From an uncultured Clostridia bacterium (lineage in GTDB: Bacteria; Bacillota; Clostridia; Oscillospirales; Acutalibacteraceae), in the NCBI GenBank assembly GCA_905236975.1, contig CAJOQU010000171.1, positions 1 through 5,562 of the forward strand: DNA of 5,562 bases. Direction: 5' to 3'. The notes under the pieces are model-generated. The model saw only the letters and a list, made by a program, of their open reading frames with translations. It was not told the origin of the DNA and made no database searches. A program made the translations under genes and the position numbers. How positions within the stretch are numbered: position 1 is the stretch's first letter; the number at the start of each line of letters is the position of its first letter. Shown piece by piece: positions 1 through 5,562 of the stretch.

Positions 1-24
1 GATAAGGCAAAACCGGCGGCCGCC

Positions 25-546
25 CTAAAACTCTTTCGGGCGGATGCCATTGACAAGCAGGATGGCCAGCGCCGCCATAACCGCAAAAGGATGATATTGC
101 TTTTTCAAACTCACCCTGAATTCCTCGGGGTAAAGCTGTTTGCCGTTTCGGTCGGTCAAGCCGCGCTGAAGCGCCACCAAAAGCGAATGTTCCCCCATAC
201 TGGAAAAGGTAATGGTACTTTTGACATTCATGCCGCAGGTAATGACCGGCAGACCGCTTTTTTGAAAAATTTCCAGCGCACGGCGGTTAGTATCCTCGCA
301 AATACCGATCATTCCCCCGGGGAAACGCTGTTCGGCAAATCGGTCGGTGTCATCGATCAACACCGCAACGCCGCTTTGCAAACGTATATCGGTCTTTTTG
401 TATTCGCTGATGACCGTAAAGTCACCCCCGCTTTGCAACACCTGTTTATCAGAAATGTAATTTGCCCCGTGAGCGCTTAAAATTTCGATCAGTTGTTTTT
501 CCGCCGCACAGTTTCTTCCCGAAAAAAGAATGACCATCTTCCTCAC
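25..546 (-). CDS. Uncharacterised 173-aa protein, possible degenerate Mur-ligase-like domain
   Basis: I do not recognise this gene by name. The longest reading starts at a GTG (544-546), but the ATG three codons later (535-537) is at least as likely: GGTGAGG lies just upstream of it, though only 3 nt away. The N-terminus is a hydrophobic strand followed by SGRNCAAE (residues 9-16) and a helix, which is where Mur ligases carry their GTNGKT/S P-loop; here the Gly-Lys-Thr/Ser is missing. Residues 84-107 (EDTNRRALEIF, then GLPVITCGMN) resemble the 'NxDDPRxRxLxxxxxxxVVTFG' stretch of the Mur central domain. Residues 152-169 (HPFAVMAALAILLVNGI) resemble the 'NxxNALAAIAxALxLGI' helix that closes it. 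At 173 residues it is far shorter than a Mur ligase (about 450). No signal peptide is evident, so it is probably cytoplasmic. It lies on the same strand as the ABC operon, 119 bp beyond it and behind a probable terminator. Function is unknown; the Mur likeness is inference from patterns read by eye. Confidence 0.75.
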   Translation of the reverse strand: MRKMVILFSGRNCAAEKQLIEILSAHGANYISDKQVLQSGGDFTVISEYKKTDIRLQSGVAVLIDDTDRFAEQRFPGGMIGICEDTNRRALEIFQKSGLPVITCGMNVKSTITFSSMGEHSLLVALQRGLTDRNGKQLYPEEFRVSLKKQYHPFAVMAALAILLVNGIRPKEF

Positions 547-584
547 CGAACATTAGTATTCACCCGAAACCGTTATTTATGAAA

Positions 585-623
585 ATCAGCCTGACAAAAT
601 CGTTGAGATTCTGACAGGCTGAT
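585..623 (-). terminator. Hairpin terminator after the ABC exporter operon
   Basis: Positions 585-593 (ATCAGCCTG) and 615-623 (CAGGCTGAT) form a perfect 9-bp inverted repeat. The 21-nt loop can itself pair AATC (598-601) with GATT (607-610). On the minus strand the stem is followed by TTTTC (the first T being the last stem base), a short U-run, 43 bp past the stop codon of the second ABC gene. This fits a modest Rho-independent terminator for the exporter operon that may let some transcript through to the next gene on the same strand. The U-run is short, so strength is uncertain. Confidence 0.55.
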
Positions 624-665
624 CGCATGACGGTTTTTTCTATTTTTTTATCCCGTAAAAAGCTT

Positions 666-2399
666 TTAAAACGAACCGCCCGCAAACTGACTGTTATAAA
701 GTTCTGCGTAAAAACCATTTTTTGCCAACAGCTCTTCGTGGGTTCCCTGTTCAAAAACGATTCCGTCCTTCATAACCAAAATACAGTCGGCGTCCCGCAC
801 AGTCGAAAGCCGGTGCGCCACCACAAACGAAGTTCTGCCCTCCATCAGATTGGCGAAAGCCTGCTGGACGTTTACCTCGGTACGGGTATCAATAGAAGAG
901 GTGGCCTCATCCAAAATCAATATCGGCGGTTTTATCAACATTACCCGCGCAATGCACAACAACTGGCGCTCCCCCTCCGAAAGGCCGTCGTTTTCGCCCA
1001 GTACGGTATCATATCCGTTTGGCAAACGCCTGATAAAACCGTCCGCCCGCGCCGCCACAGCCGCGTCAACGATCTCACGCATTGTGGCGTGCGGCTTGCC
1101 GAAGGCAATGTTTTCTTTGACGGTGCCGTTCATTATCCAGGTTTCCTGTAAAACCATGCCGAAGTTTCGGCGCAGACTTTGCCGGGTAACGGCGGCAATA
1201 TCCATTCCATCCACCAAAATGGAGCCGTCGTTTGGCTCATAAAATCGCAGCAGCAAATTGATCAGGGTAGTTTTGCCGCAGCCGGTGGGCCCCACAATGG
1301 CGATCTTCTGCCCCGCCCCCGCCGAAAAGGTAAGGTTCTGAATCAAGGAATTTGCCGGATCATATGAAAAGGCGACCTTGTCAAACCGCACATTGCCCTT
1401 CACGTCTTGCAGTTCCCGCCGCTCATCGTCCCGCTCGGGCGGCAGATCGGCAAGCTCTAACACGCGGTCGGCACAAGCAAAGGCGTTTTGCAGCTCGGTC
1501 ATCACACCCGATATCTCGTTAAACGGCTTGGTATATTGAGTTGCATAGGCCAAAAAGCTGACAAACGCGCCTACCGTCATGCCGCCCTTCAACACAACGC
1601 ATGCGCCCAAAAGCGCCACGGCGGCATAGATGATATTATTGATAAACCGCGTAACCGGATTGGTCAGCGATGAATAAAAAACCGCCTTCAAAGAATCCTT
1701 GTGCAAGCGCGCATTGGTGCGGTCAAACCGTTCGGCCGCCCGGGGCTCATAACAAAAGGCTTGAACTGTTTTCTGATTGCCGATCATCTCGTTGATCAGC
1801 GCGGTCTGTTCTCCCTTGCTTTCCGATTGGCGGCGAAACAAACGGTAGGTCTTGGAGGCAATCAATCTGGCGGTAAAGAGCGAAAGCGGCGTCATAACCA
1901 CCACCGCCATTGCAATCACAACAGAAATTTTCAACATCAGCACCAATGTGATCAAAATGGTCAAAGCCCCGGTAAACAACTGTGAGAAGCCTAAAATCAA
2001 GCCGTCGGATACCTGCTCCGCGTCATTGACCACACGGCTGACCGTATCACCGACCGCCGCGGAATCCAAATACGATACCGGCAGTCTTTGCAAACGCTCA
2101 AAAGCGCGGTTACGAAGATCACGCACGGCGCGGTAAGCTATGCGGTTGTTCAGTCTGCCGGTTATCCAATTAAAAAGTCCGGCCGCTTCCGCACAAAGCA
2201 AAATGCCGAAAAGCGGCGCTTTCAGCCGTGCAAAAGCAACGCCGCCCGGTTCAATTGCGTCAATGGCACGCCCTGCCAGAACAGGGATCAACAGCGTGGC
2301 GACCACACTGATTGCCGAAAAGAAAAGCGACAAAGCAAGCGGCGCCAATAATCCCTTTTGATTTTGGATTAACCGCCGGACAGTTTGCTGATTTTTCAT
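666..2399 (-). CDS. Heterodimeric ABC exporter half-transporter, catalytic-site (TM288/BmrD-like) subunit
   Basis: A full-length (577 aa) half-transporter with an N-terminal six-helix exporter membrane domain (about residues 17-300; hydrophobic stretches near 17-40, 60-78, 141-157, 159-178, 252-270 and 274-296) and a C-terminal nucleotide-binding domain. Visible motifs are Walker A GPTGCGKT (370-377), Q-loop Gln418, signature LSEGE (473-477, degenerate against LSGGQ), Walker B ILILDE with catalytic Glu498, D-loop SSID (501-504) and H-loop His529. With intact Walker B and His but a spoiled signature, it should supply the ATP-hydrolysing face of the consensus site, completed by the LSGGQ of its partner. 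The ATG overlaps the partner's TGA stop (ATGA, 2396-2399), implying translational coupling and one-to-one assembly in the cytoplasmic membrane. Relatives export drugs, peptides or lipids; substrate cannot be read from sequence. Family and subunit role are firm, substrate is unknown. Confidence 0.95.
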   Translation of the reverse strand: MKNQQTVRRLIQNQKGLLAPLALSLFFSAISVVATLLIPVLAGRAIDAIEPGGVAFARLKAPLFGILLCAEAAGLFNWITGRLNNRIAYRAVRDLRNRAFERLQRLPVSYLDSAAVGDTVSRVVNDAEQVSDGLILGFSQLFTGALTILITLVLMLKISVVIAMAVVVMTPLSLFTARLIASKTYRLFRRQSESKGEQTALINEMIGNQKTVQAFCYEPRAAERFDRTNARLHKDSLKAVFYSSLTNPVTRFINNIIYAAVALLGACVVLKGGMTVGAFVSFLAYATQYTKPFNEISGVMTELQNAFACADRVLELADLPPERDDERRELQDVKGNVRFDKVAFSYDPANSLIQNLTFSAGAGQKIAIVGPTGCGKTTLINLLLRFYEPNDGSILVDGMDIAAVTRQSLRRNFGMVLQETWIMNGTVKENIAFGKPHATMREIVDAAVAARADGFIRRLPNGYDTVLGENDGLSEGERQLLCIARVMLIKPPILILDEATSSIDTRTEVNVQQAFANLMEGRTSFVVAHRLSTVRDADCILVMKDGIVFEQGTHEELLAKNGFYAELYNSQFAGGSF

Positions 2400-4117
2400 G
2401 CCGCGCCCCCTTCCCCGAGTCCTTGAGAGGCGCAGATTTCACGAAACACCTTGCAGGTTTTGAGCAGTTCATCGGGACTGCCTTCACCCACCAGACATCC
2501 TTCTTCCAGCACCAATATGGTATCAACGTGGCGAAGTGCCGACGCCCGCTGCGAAATCAAGACCACCGTTTCGGCAAGACCGGCGTTCCGCAGGTTACGC
2601 AAAAGCGCCGACGCGGTGGCATAGTCCAACGCACTGAACGAGTCGTCTAAAATAAGCAGCTTCGGTTTTGTGACCAGCGCCCGGGCAATGGCCAACCGCT
2701 GCCGCTGACCACCCGAAAGATTGCGCCCCTCCTGCTCGATCACATAATCCAATCCGCCCGGCTTTTGACCTATCATCTCGTCTGCACAGGCAATGCGCAG
2801 GGCCTCCCAAATTTCCTCATCGGCGGCGTCGGCTTTGCCGAAACGAAGATTGTCCCGCACCGTGCCGCTGAACAGAACGGTTTTTTGCGGTACCACGCCG
2901 ATGCTTTCGCGTAATGCCGCTAAGGAATAGTCTTTCACGGGAAGGCCGTTCACCAGTACTTCGCCCGCGCTTGCTTCGTAAAAACGGGGCAAAAGGTTGA
3001 TCAGCGAACTTTTTCCCGAGCCCGTTGAACCGATGATACCCACCGTTTTGCCGCGTGGAATGACTGCGGTGATCTCACGCAGCGCCGACTCGCCCCCGTA
3101 AGAAAGGGAAACGCCGCGAAACTCCGCCGCGTATTCACAGGAGATCCCGGCGGTCAACTTGCCTTCTTTCATGTCAGGCGATATATCCAATACCGCTTGG
3201 ATACGCTTGCCGCAGGCGACGGCCTTGGTTATACTGATGACCAACGACGCAAACTTGACAAGCTCCACCAAAATCTGCAACATATAGTGGTAAAGCGCGA
3301 CTACGCCGCCCTGCGTCAGCTTTCCGGAAGAGACCCGTACCGCGCCGACATAGATCAATACCACAATAGCGGCATCCACGATCACCATGGTCACGGGATT
3401 TAAAACAGCCGACAGATTCCCCGCCCTTACCTGCATAGCGGTCAGCTCACTGTTTTTTTGATGAAAGCGGTTGATTTCATCCTCTTCTTTGCAAAAGGCT
3501 CGAATCACCCGCACGCCCTGTAAATTTTCACGCGTTTTGGCAAGCAGCGTATCAAGCCGTTCCTGTACCCTGCGGTAAAGCGGGATACCCCACAGCATAA
3601 TGGCAAAAATAACCGCCGCCAACAGCGGCACCGTCACCGCAAAAACCAACGCCGCCCGGCGGTCGACCGTAAACGCCATGACCACCGCGCCCAGCACCAC
3701 AAACGGCGACCGCAAAAGCAGGCGCAAAGTCAGGTTCAACCCGGCCTGCACCTGATTGACATCGCCCGTCAGCCGCGTAATCAGCGTAGAGGCGCCAAGG
3801 CGATCCAACTGCGCGTAAGAAAAGGTTTGTATGTGCGTAAACAGCGCGTGCCGAATGTCGCTGCAAAAGCCCACCGCCGCTTTGGCCGCAAAATATTGCG
3901 CCGAAAGCGAACATGCCAGCCCCAACAACGCCAGCCCCAGCAGACAGGCACACATCACAAAAATATATCCGCGATCATTCCCGGCGATGCCAATATCAAT
4001 CATGTTTGCCACCACCAACGGCACCGCCAGTTCAAACAACGCTTCAATCAGCTTGAACAGCGGCCCCAATACGGATTCTTTACGGTAACGTTTTAAAAAA
4101 CTTAACAGCTTGAACAT
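2396..4117 (-). CDS. Heterodimeric ABC exporter half-transporter, degenerate-site (TM287/BmrC-like) subunit
   Basis: First gene of the exporter operon, 573 aa, with a six-helix membrane domain (hydrophobic stretches near residues 16-40, 51-72, 133-150, 156-178, 240-262 and 268-295) followed by a nucleotide-binding domain. Motifs are Walker A GSTGSGKS (363-370), Q-loop Gln411, canonical signature LSGGQ (467-471), Walker B LLILDD in which Asp492 replaces the catalytic Glu, D-loop SALD (495-498), and an H-loop reading SQR with Gln523 in place of His. These exact losses mark the non-hydrolysing subunit of heterodimeric exporters such as TM287/288, BmrCD and LmrCD: it binds ATP at a degenerate site and lends its LSGGQ to the partner's active site. 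The start is supported by AGGGAG six nt upstream and a promoter about 50 nt before it. Its stop overlaps the partner's start by 4 bp. Substrate is unknown; multidrug, peptide or lipid export is the family expectation. Confidence 0.95.
   Translation of the reverse strand: MFKLLSFLKRYRKESVLGPLFKLIEALFELAVPLVVANMIDIGIAGNDRGYIFVMCACLLGLALLGLACSLSAQYFAAKAAVGFCSDIRHALFTHIQTFSYAQLDRLGASTLITRLTGDVNQVQAGLNLTLRLLLRSPFVVLGAVVMAFTVDRRAALVFAVTVPLLAAVIFAIMLWGIPLYRRVQERLDTLLAKTRENLQGVRVIRAFCKEEDEINRFHQKNSELTAMQVRAGNLSAVLNPVTMVIVDAAIVVLIYVGAVRVSSGKLTQGGVVALYHYMLQILVELVKFASLVISITKAVACGKRIQAVLDISPDMKEGKLTAGISCEYAAEFRGVSLSYGGESALREITAVIPRGKTVGIIGSTGSGKSSLINLLPRFYEASAGEVLVNGLPVKDYSLAALRESIGVVPQKTVLFSGTVRDNLRFGKADAADEEIWEALRIACADEMIGQKPGGLDYVIEQEGRNLSGGQRQRLAIARALVTKPKLLILDDSFSALDYATASALLRNLRNAGLAETVVLISQRASALRHVDTILVLEEGCLVGEGSPDELLKTCKVFREICASQGLGEGGAA
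2406..2412 (-). promoter_or_regulatory. Ribosome binding site of the second ABC gene, inside the first
   Basis: On the minus strand AAGGGGG lies 6 nt before the ATG at 2397-2399, within the last codons of the upstream ABC gene. It supports the chosen start and suggests re-initiation at the ATGA overlap. Confidence 0.6.
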
Positions 4118-4123
4118 GGTTTA

Positions 4124-4129
4124 CTCCCT
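4124..4129 (-). promoter_or_regulatory. Ribosome binding site of the first ABC gene
   Basis: AGGGAG on the minus strand ends 6 nt before the ATG at 4115-4117. It fixes the start of the upstream exporter subunit. Confidence 0.75.
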
Positions 4130-4151
4130 AAGCGGGGCGCCCACTCTGCGC

Positions 4152-4167
4152 ATACCGCCGTATATAC
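4152..4167. repeat. Small overlapping palindromes at the predicted ABC transcription start (possible operator)
   Basis: ATAC-CGCC-GTAT (4152-4163) overlaps the 8-bp palindrome GTATATAC (4160-4167). They lie 8-23 bp downstream of the minus-strand -10 box, i.e. at and just after the expected start of the ABC transcript, a position where a repressor could block it. GntR-family regulators of the YtrA type often bind GTATA/TATAC-like half sites next to ABC transporter operons, but such short symmetry can occur by chance. Confidence 0.25.
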
Positions 4168-4174
4168 TGTTGTT

Positions 4175-4203
4175 ATTGTATCATACCCCTTTTGCTTTGT
4201 CCA
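4175..4203 (-). promoter_or_regulatory. Promoter of the ABC exporter operon (vegetative sigma-A/sigma-70 type)
   Basis: On the minus strand a -35 box TGGACA (4198-4203) and a -10 box TACAAT (4175-4180) are separated by exactly 17 bp; each matches consensus at 5 of 6 positions. Transcription should start near 4168, giving a leader of about 50 nt before the ATG at 4117. TATGAT (4182-4187) just upstream of the -10 box is an alternative but is spaced less well. Confidence 0.8.
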
Positions 4204-4222
4204 GTTTTTGTAAAAAAAACTG
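4202..4222. repeat. 8-bp A/T-rich inverted repeat between the divergent promoters
   Basis: CAGTTTTT (4202-4209) and AAAAACTG (4215-4222) are perfect reverse complements separated by 5 nt. The element overlaps the last 2 bp of the minus-strand -35 box and ends 9 bp before the plus-strand -35 box. Its A/T tracts sit about 40-55 bp upstream of both predicted transcription starts, where an UP element contacts the polymerase alpha subunit. It could be a shared UP element, a regulator operator, or both; the symmetry is seen, the role is inferred. Confidence 0.4.
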
Positions 4223-4231
4223 TAAACCGGG

Positions 4232-4260
4232 TTGACATGCGCCGCAAAAAGCCCTATCAT
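4232..4260 (+). promoter_or_regulatory. Promoter of the P-type ATPase gene (vegetative sigma-A/sigma-70 type)
   Basis: A perfect -35 box TTGACA (4232-4237) is followed after 17 bp by TATCAT (4255-4260), 5 of 6 to the -10 consensus. Transcription should begin near 4267, leaving a leader of only about 27 nt. The A-run at 4212-4219 lies where an UP element would be. Confidence 0.85.
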
Positions 4261-4293
4261 AAAGATATCCTAAACAGAAAAGGTTTTTTGCAC

Positions 4294-5562
4294 ATGACAA
4301 ATTTACAAGGGTTAACCACAGCCGAGGTGCTGCAACGGCGGCGCGCGGGGCTTGATAATTACGAAGTGGAACCGCCCACCAAAACCGTGGGGCAAATTTT
4401 CAAATCCAATATTTTCACCTATTTTAACGCCATTTTTACCCTGCTTGCCATTGGAGTGATCGTGGCGGGGTCATTCAACAATCTTACTTTTATGATTGTG
4501 GTGTTCACCAACACAGCCATAGGCATTATTCAAGAACTGAAATCCAAACAAACGCTGGATAAAATGTCCTTGCTGACCGAACGCAAATGCACCGTTCTGC
4601 GCGACGGCCACCTTGTAACCGTGGGAATCCACAGCACCGTGCAGGATGATATCGTTGTTTTTTCGGCCGGGTCGCAAATTTTTGCCGATGCCGTGATCGT
4701 AGAGGGCGAGGCCATTGCCAACGAAGCGCTCATCACCGGCGAGGCGGACGAAATTCGAAAAACCGTGGGAGACGAGTTGGTCTCCGGCTCCTTTTTAATG
4801 AGCGGCCGCTGTGCCGCCAGGCTGACCGCGGTGGGCGAAAACAGCTTTGCCTCACGCCTGACCTTGGAAGCCAAGCGTTCCAAAAAGCGCGGCAAAAGCG
4901 AAATGATGCTCAGCCTGACCCGGTTGGTAAAAATCATCGGAATTTTATTGATCCCGCTGGGAATTGCTATGATGGTGAAGGAAATCTATTGGCTGGGTCT
5001 TGATTATCGCACGGGCATTATTTCGACCGTGGCTGCGCTTGTCGGCATGATTCCCGAAGGGCTTTACCTGTTGACCAGCTTGGCGCTGGTCACGTCGGTC
5101 GTGCGGCTGTCCCGGCGCAAAACGCTGGTACACGAAATGGACTGCATTGAAACCCTTGCCCGGGTGGATACCCTGTGTGTGGACAAGACCGGCACCATCA
5201 CCGAAAACAAAATGACGGTGGAAGACACTGTCCCCCTGACCGGCGACCTTACCAAAGACGAAATCGAGCAATTGATGGCGGATTATGTTTTTGCCCAACA
5301 GGCCGATAACGCCACCATGGTCGCCCTGAAAAAGTATTATACCGGTTCCGCTTTTCGCAGCGTCGGGTTCGTATTGCCCTTCACCTCCTCCCGCAAATAC
5401 GGCGGCGTCACTTTTGAGGATGGTTCTTACCTGCTGGGCGCGCCCGATGTGATTCTGGGCGACGAATTTTCAAGCATTCAGCCGCAGGTGGAGGAATACC
5501 TGGAAAAGGGATGCCGGGTTCTGCTGTTGGCCGCTTTTGACGGCGAGCTTGAGAGCTTAAAC
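4294..5562 (+). CDS. P-type cation-transporting ATPase, Exp7-like (5' part, truncated by window end)
   Basis: An open frame of 423 codons with no stop before the window end. The ATG at 4294-4296 follows AAAAGG (4278-4283) with a rather long 10-nt spacer. It encodes a cytoplasmic-membrane pump that would move a cation at the cost of ATP. Visible parts are M1-M2 (about residues 41-80), an actuator domain with TGE at 148-150 (TGEA rather than the usual TGES), M3-M4 (about 209-265) with the ion-site motif IPEGLYLL (253-260), the phosphorylation motif DKTGT with Asp297, and the start of the nucleotide-binding domain with FTSSRK (363-368) and LGAPD (381-385), where most P2 ATPases have KGAxE. The N-terminal GLTTAEV...QIFKSNIFTYFN pattern and PEGLYLL match, from memory, the subfamily of pneumococcal Exp7, whose ion is not settled. 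The hinge motif and M5-M6 lie beyond the window. It is transcribed away from the ABC operon. Family is firm; ion specificity is unknown. Confidence 0.93.
   Translation, partial: MTNLQGLTTAEVLQRRRAGLDNYEVEPPTKTVGQIFKSNIFTYFNAIFTLLAIGVIVAGSFNNLTFMIVVFTNTAIGIIQELKSKQTLDKMSLLTERKCTVLRDGHLVTVGIHSTVQDDIVVFSAGSQIFADAVIVEGEAIANEALITGEADEIRKTVGDELVSGSFLMSGRCAARLTAVGENSFASRLTLEAKRSKKRGKSEMMLSLTRLVKIIGILLIPLGIAMMVKEIYWLGLDYRTGIISTVAALVGMIPEGLYLLTSLALVTSVVRLSRRKTLVHEMDCIETLARVDTLCVDKTGTITENKMTVEDTVPLTGDLTKDEIEQLMADYVFAQQADNATMVALKKYYTGSAFRSVGFVLPFTSSRKYGGVTFEDGSYLLGAPDVILGDEFSSIQPQVEEYLEKGCRVLLLAAFDGELESLN

Noticed and set aside
15..24. 10-bp GC palindrome GGCGGCCGCC just after the stop of the 25-546 gene
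   Set aside because: No loop and no following T-run on the minus strand, so it is not a good terminator, and the window ends too soon to judge it.
91..480. Open plus-strand frame of 129 codons opposite the 25-546 gene
   Set aside because: No ribosome binding site or recognisable protein pattern; the minus-strand reading has better structured strand-helix alternation and a plausible start.
552..583. Sporulation-type (sigma-E-like) promoter for the 25-546 gene: TCATAAAT, 14 bp, AATACTAAT on the minus strand
   Set aside because: The -10 part matches poorly and the start of transcription would fall on the start codon or ribosome site.
631..649. T-runs on the plus strand after the 585-623 hairpin, suggesting a bidirectional terminator
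   Set aside because: The T-runs begin about 10 nt after the stem, and no plus-strand gene precedes the hairpin.
627..1151. Open plus-strand frame of 174 codons antisense to the ABC gene
   Set aside because: It lies opposite the NBD of a clear ABC subunit, has no domain or plausible ribosome binding site, and its basic, low-complexity composition is what the complement of a GC-rich gene gives.
3552..3953. Minus-strand frame of 133 codons rich in Gly and Ala
   Set aside because: An out-of-frame shadow inside the membrane domain of the first ABC gene.
4135..4142. GGGCGCCC palindrome in the ABC leader
   Set aside because: It is short, has no loop, and in GC-rich sequence is easily explained by chance.
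4471..5298. Several minus-strand open frames opposite the P-type ATPase
   Set aside because: They overlap the ATPase frame, whose motifs (TGE, PEGL, DKTGT) are unambiguous; they carry no motif of their own.

Overview
The window reads as a piece of chromosome from a moderately GC-rich Firmicute, most likely a clostridium of the Ruminococcaceae/Oscillospiraceae kind. This is inferred from three things: vegetative -35/-10 promoters close to the Bacillus/Clostridium consensus, purine-rich Shine-Dalgarno sites, and protein families (a paired ABC exporter and an Exp7-like P-type ATPase) typical of that phylum. No rRNA, tRNA, CRISPR array, insertion sequence or prophage gene is visible. Coding density is high, and the longest non-coding stretch is the 176-bp divergent promoter region.

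Layout from left to right. (1) 25-546, minus strand: an uncharacterised 173-residue protein. Several of its segments resemble the central domain of Mur ligases, but it lacks a working P-loop. (2) 547-665: a spacer holding a 9-bp perfect stem hairpin that probably ends the upstream transcript. (3) 666-2399 and 2396-4117, minus strand: two ABC half-exporters joined by a 4-bp ATGA overlap. The upstream one has a canonical signature (LSGGQ), an Asp in place of the Walker B Glu and a Gln in place of the H-loop His. The downstream one has a canonical Walker B Glu and H-loop His but a degenerate signature (LSEGE). The pair is therefore complementary, as expected of a heterodimeric exporter with one catalytic and one degenerate ATP site (TM287/288, BmrCD, LmrCD type). 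(4) 4118-4293: a divergent control region with one well-formed promoter on each strand, both with a 17-bp spacer, and an A/T-rich 8-bp inverted repeat between them. (5) 4294-5562, plus strand: the first 423 codons of a P-type cation ATPase of the Exp7-like branch, running off the right end.

Together this looks like a small membrane-transport locus: a two-gene drug/lipid-type exporter operon and a divergently transcribed cation pump that may share control through their common upstream region. No transcriptional regulator lies inside the window. I see no clear new system here. The points most worth checking are the degenerate Mur-ligase-like protein and the symmetrical elements in the divergent promoter region.
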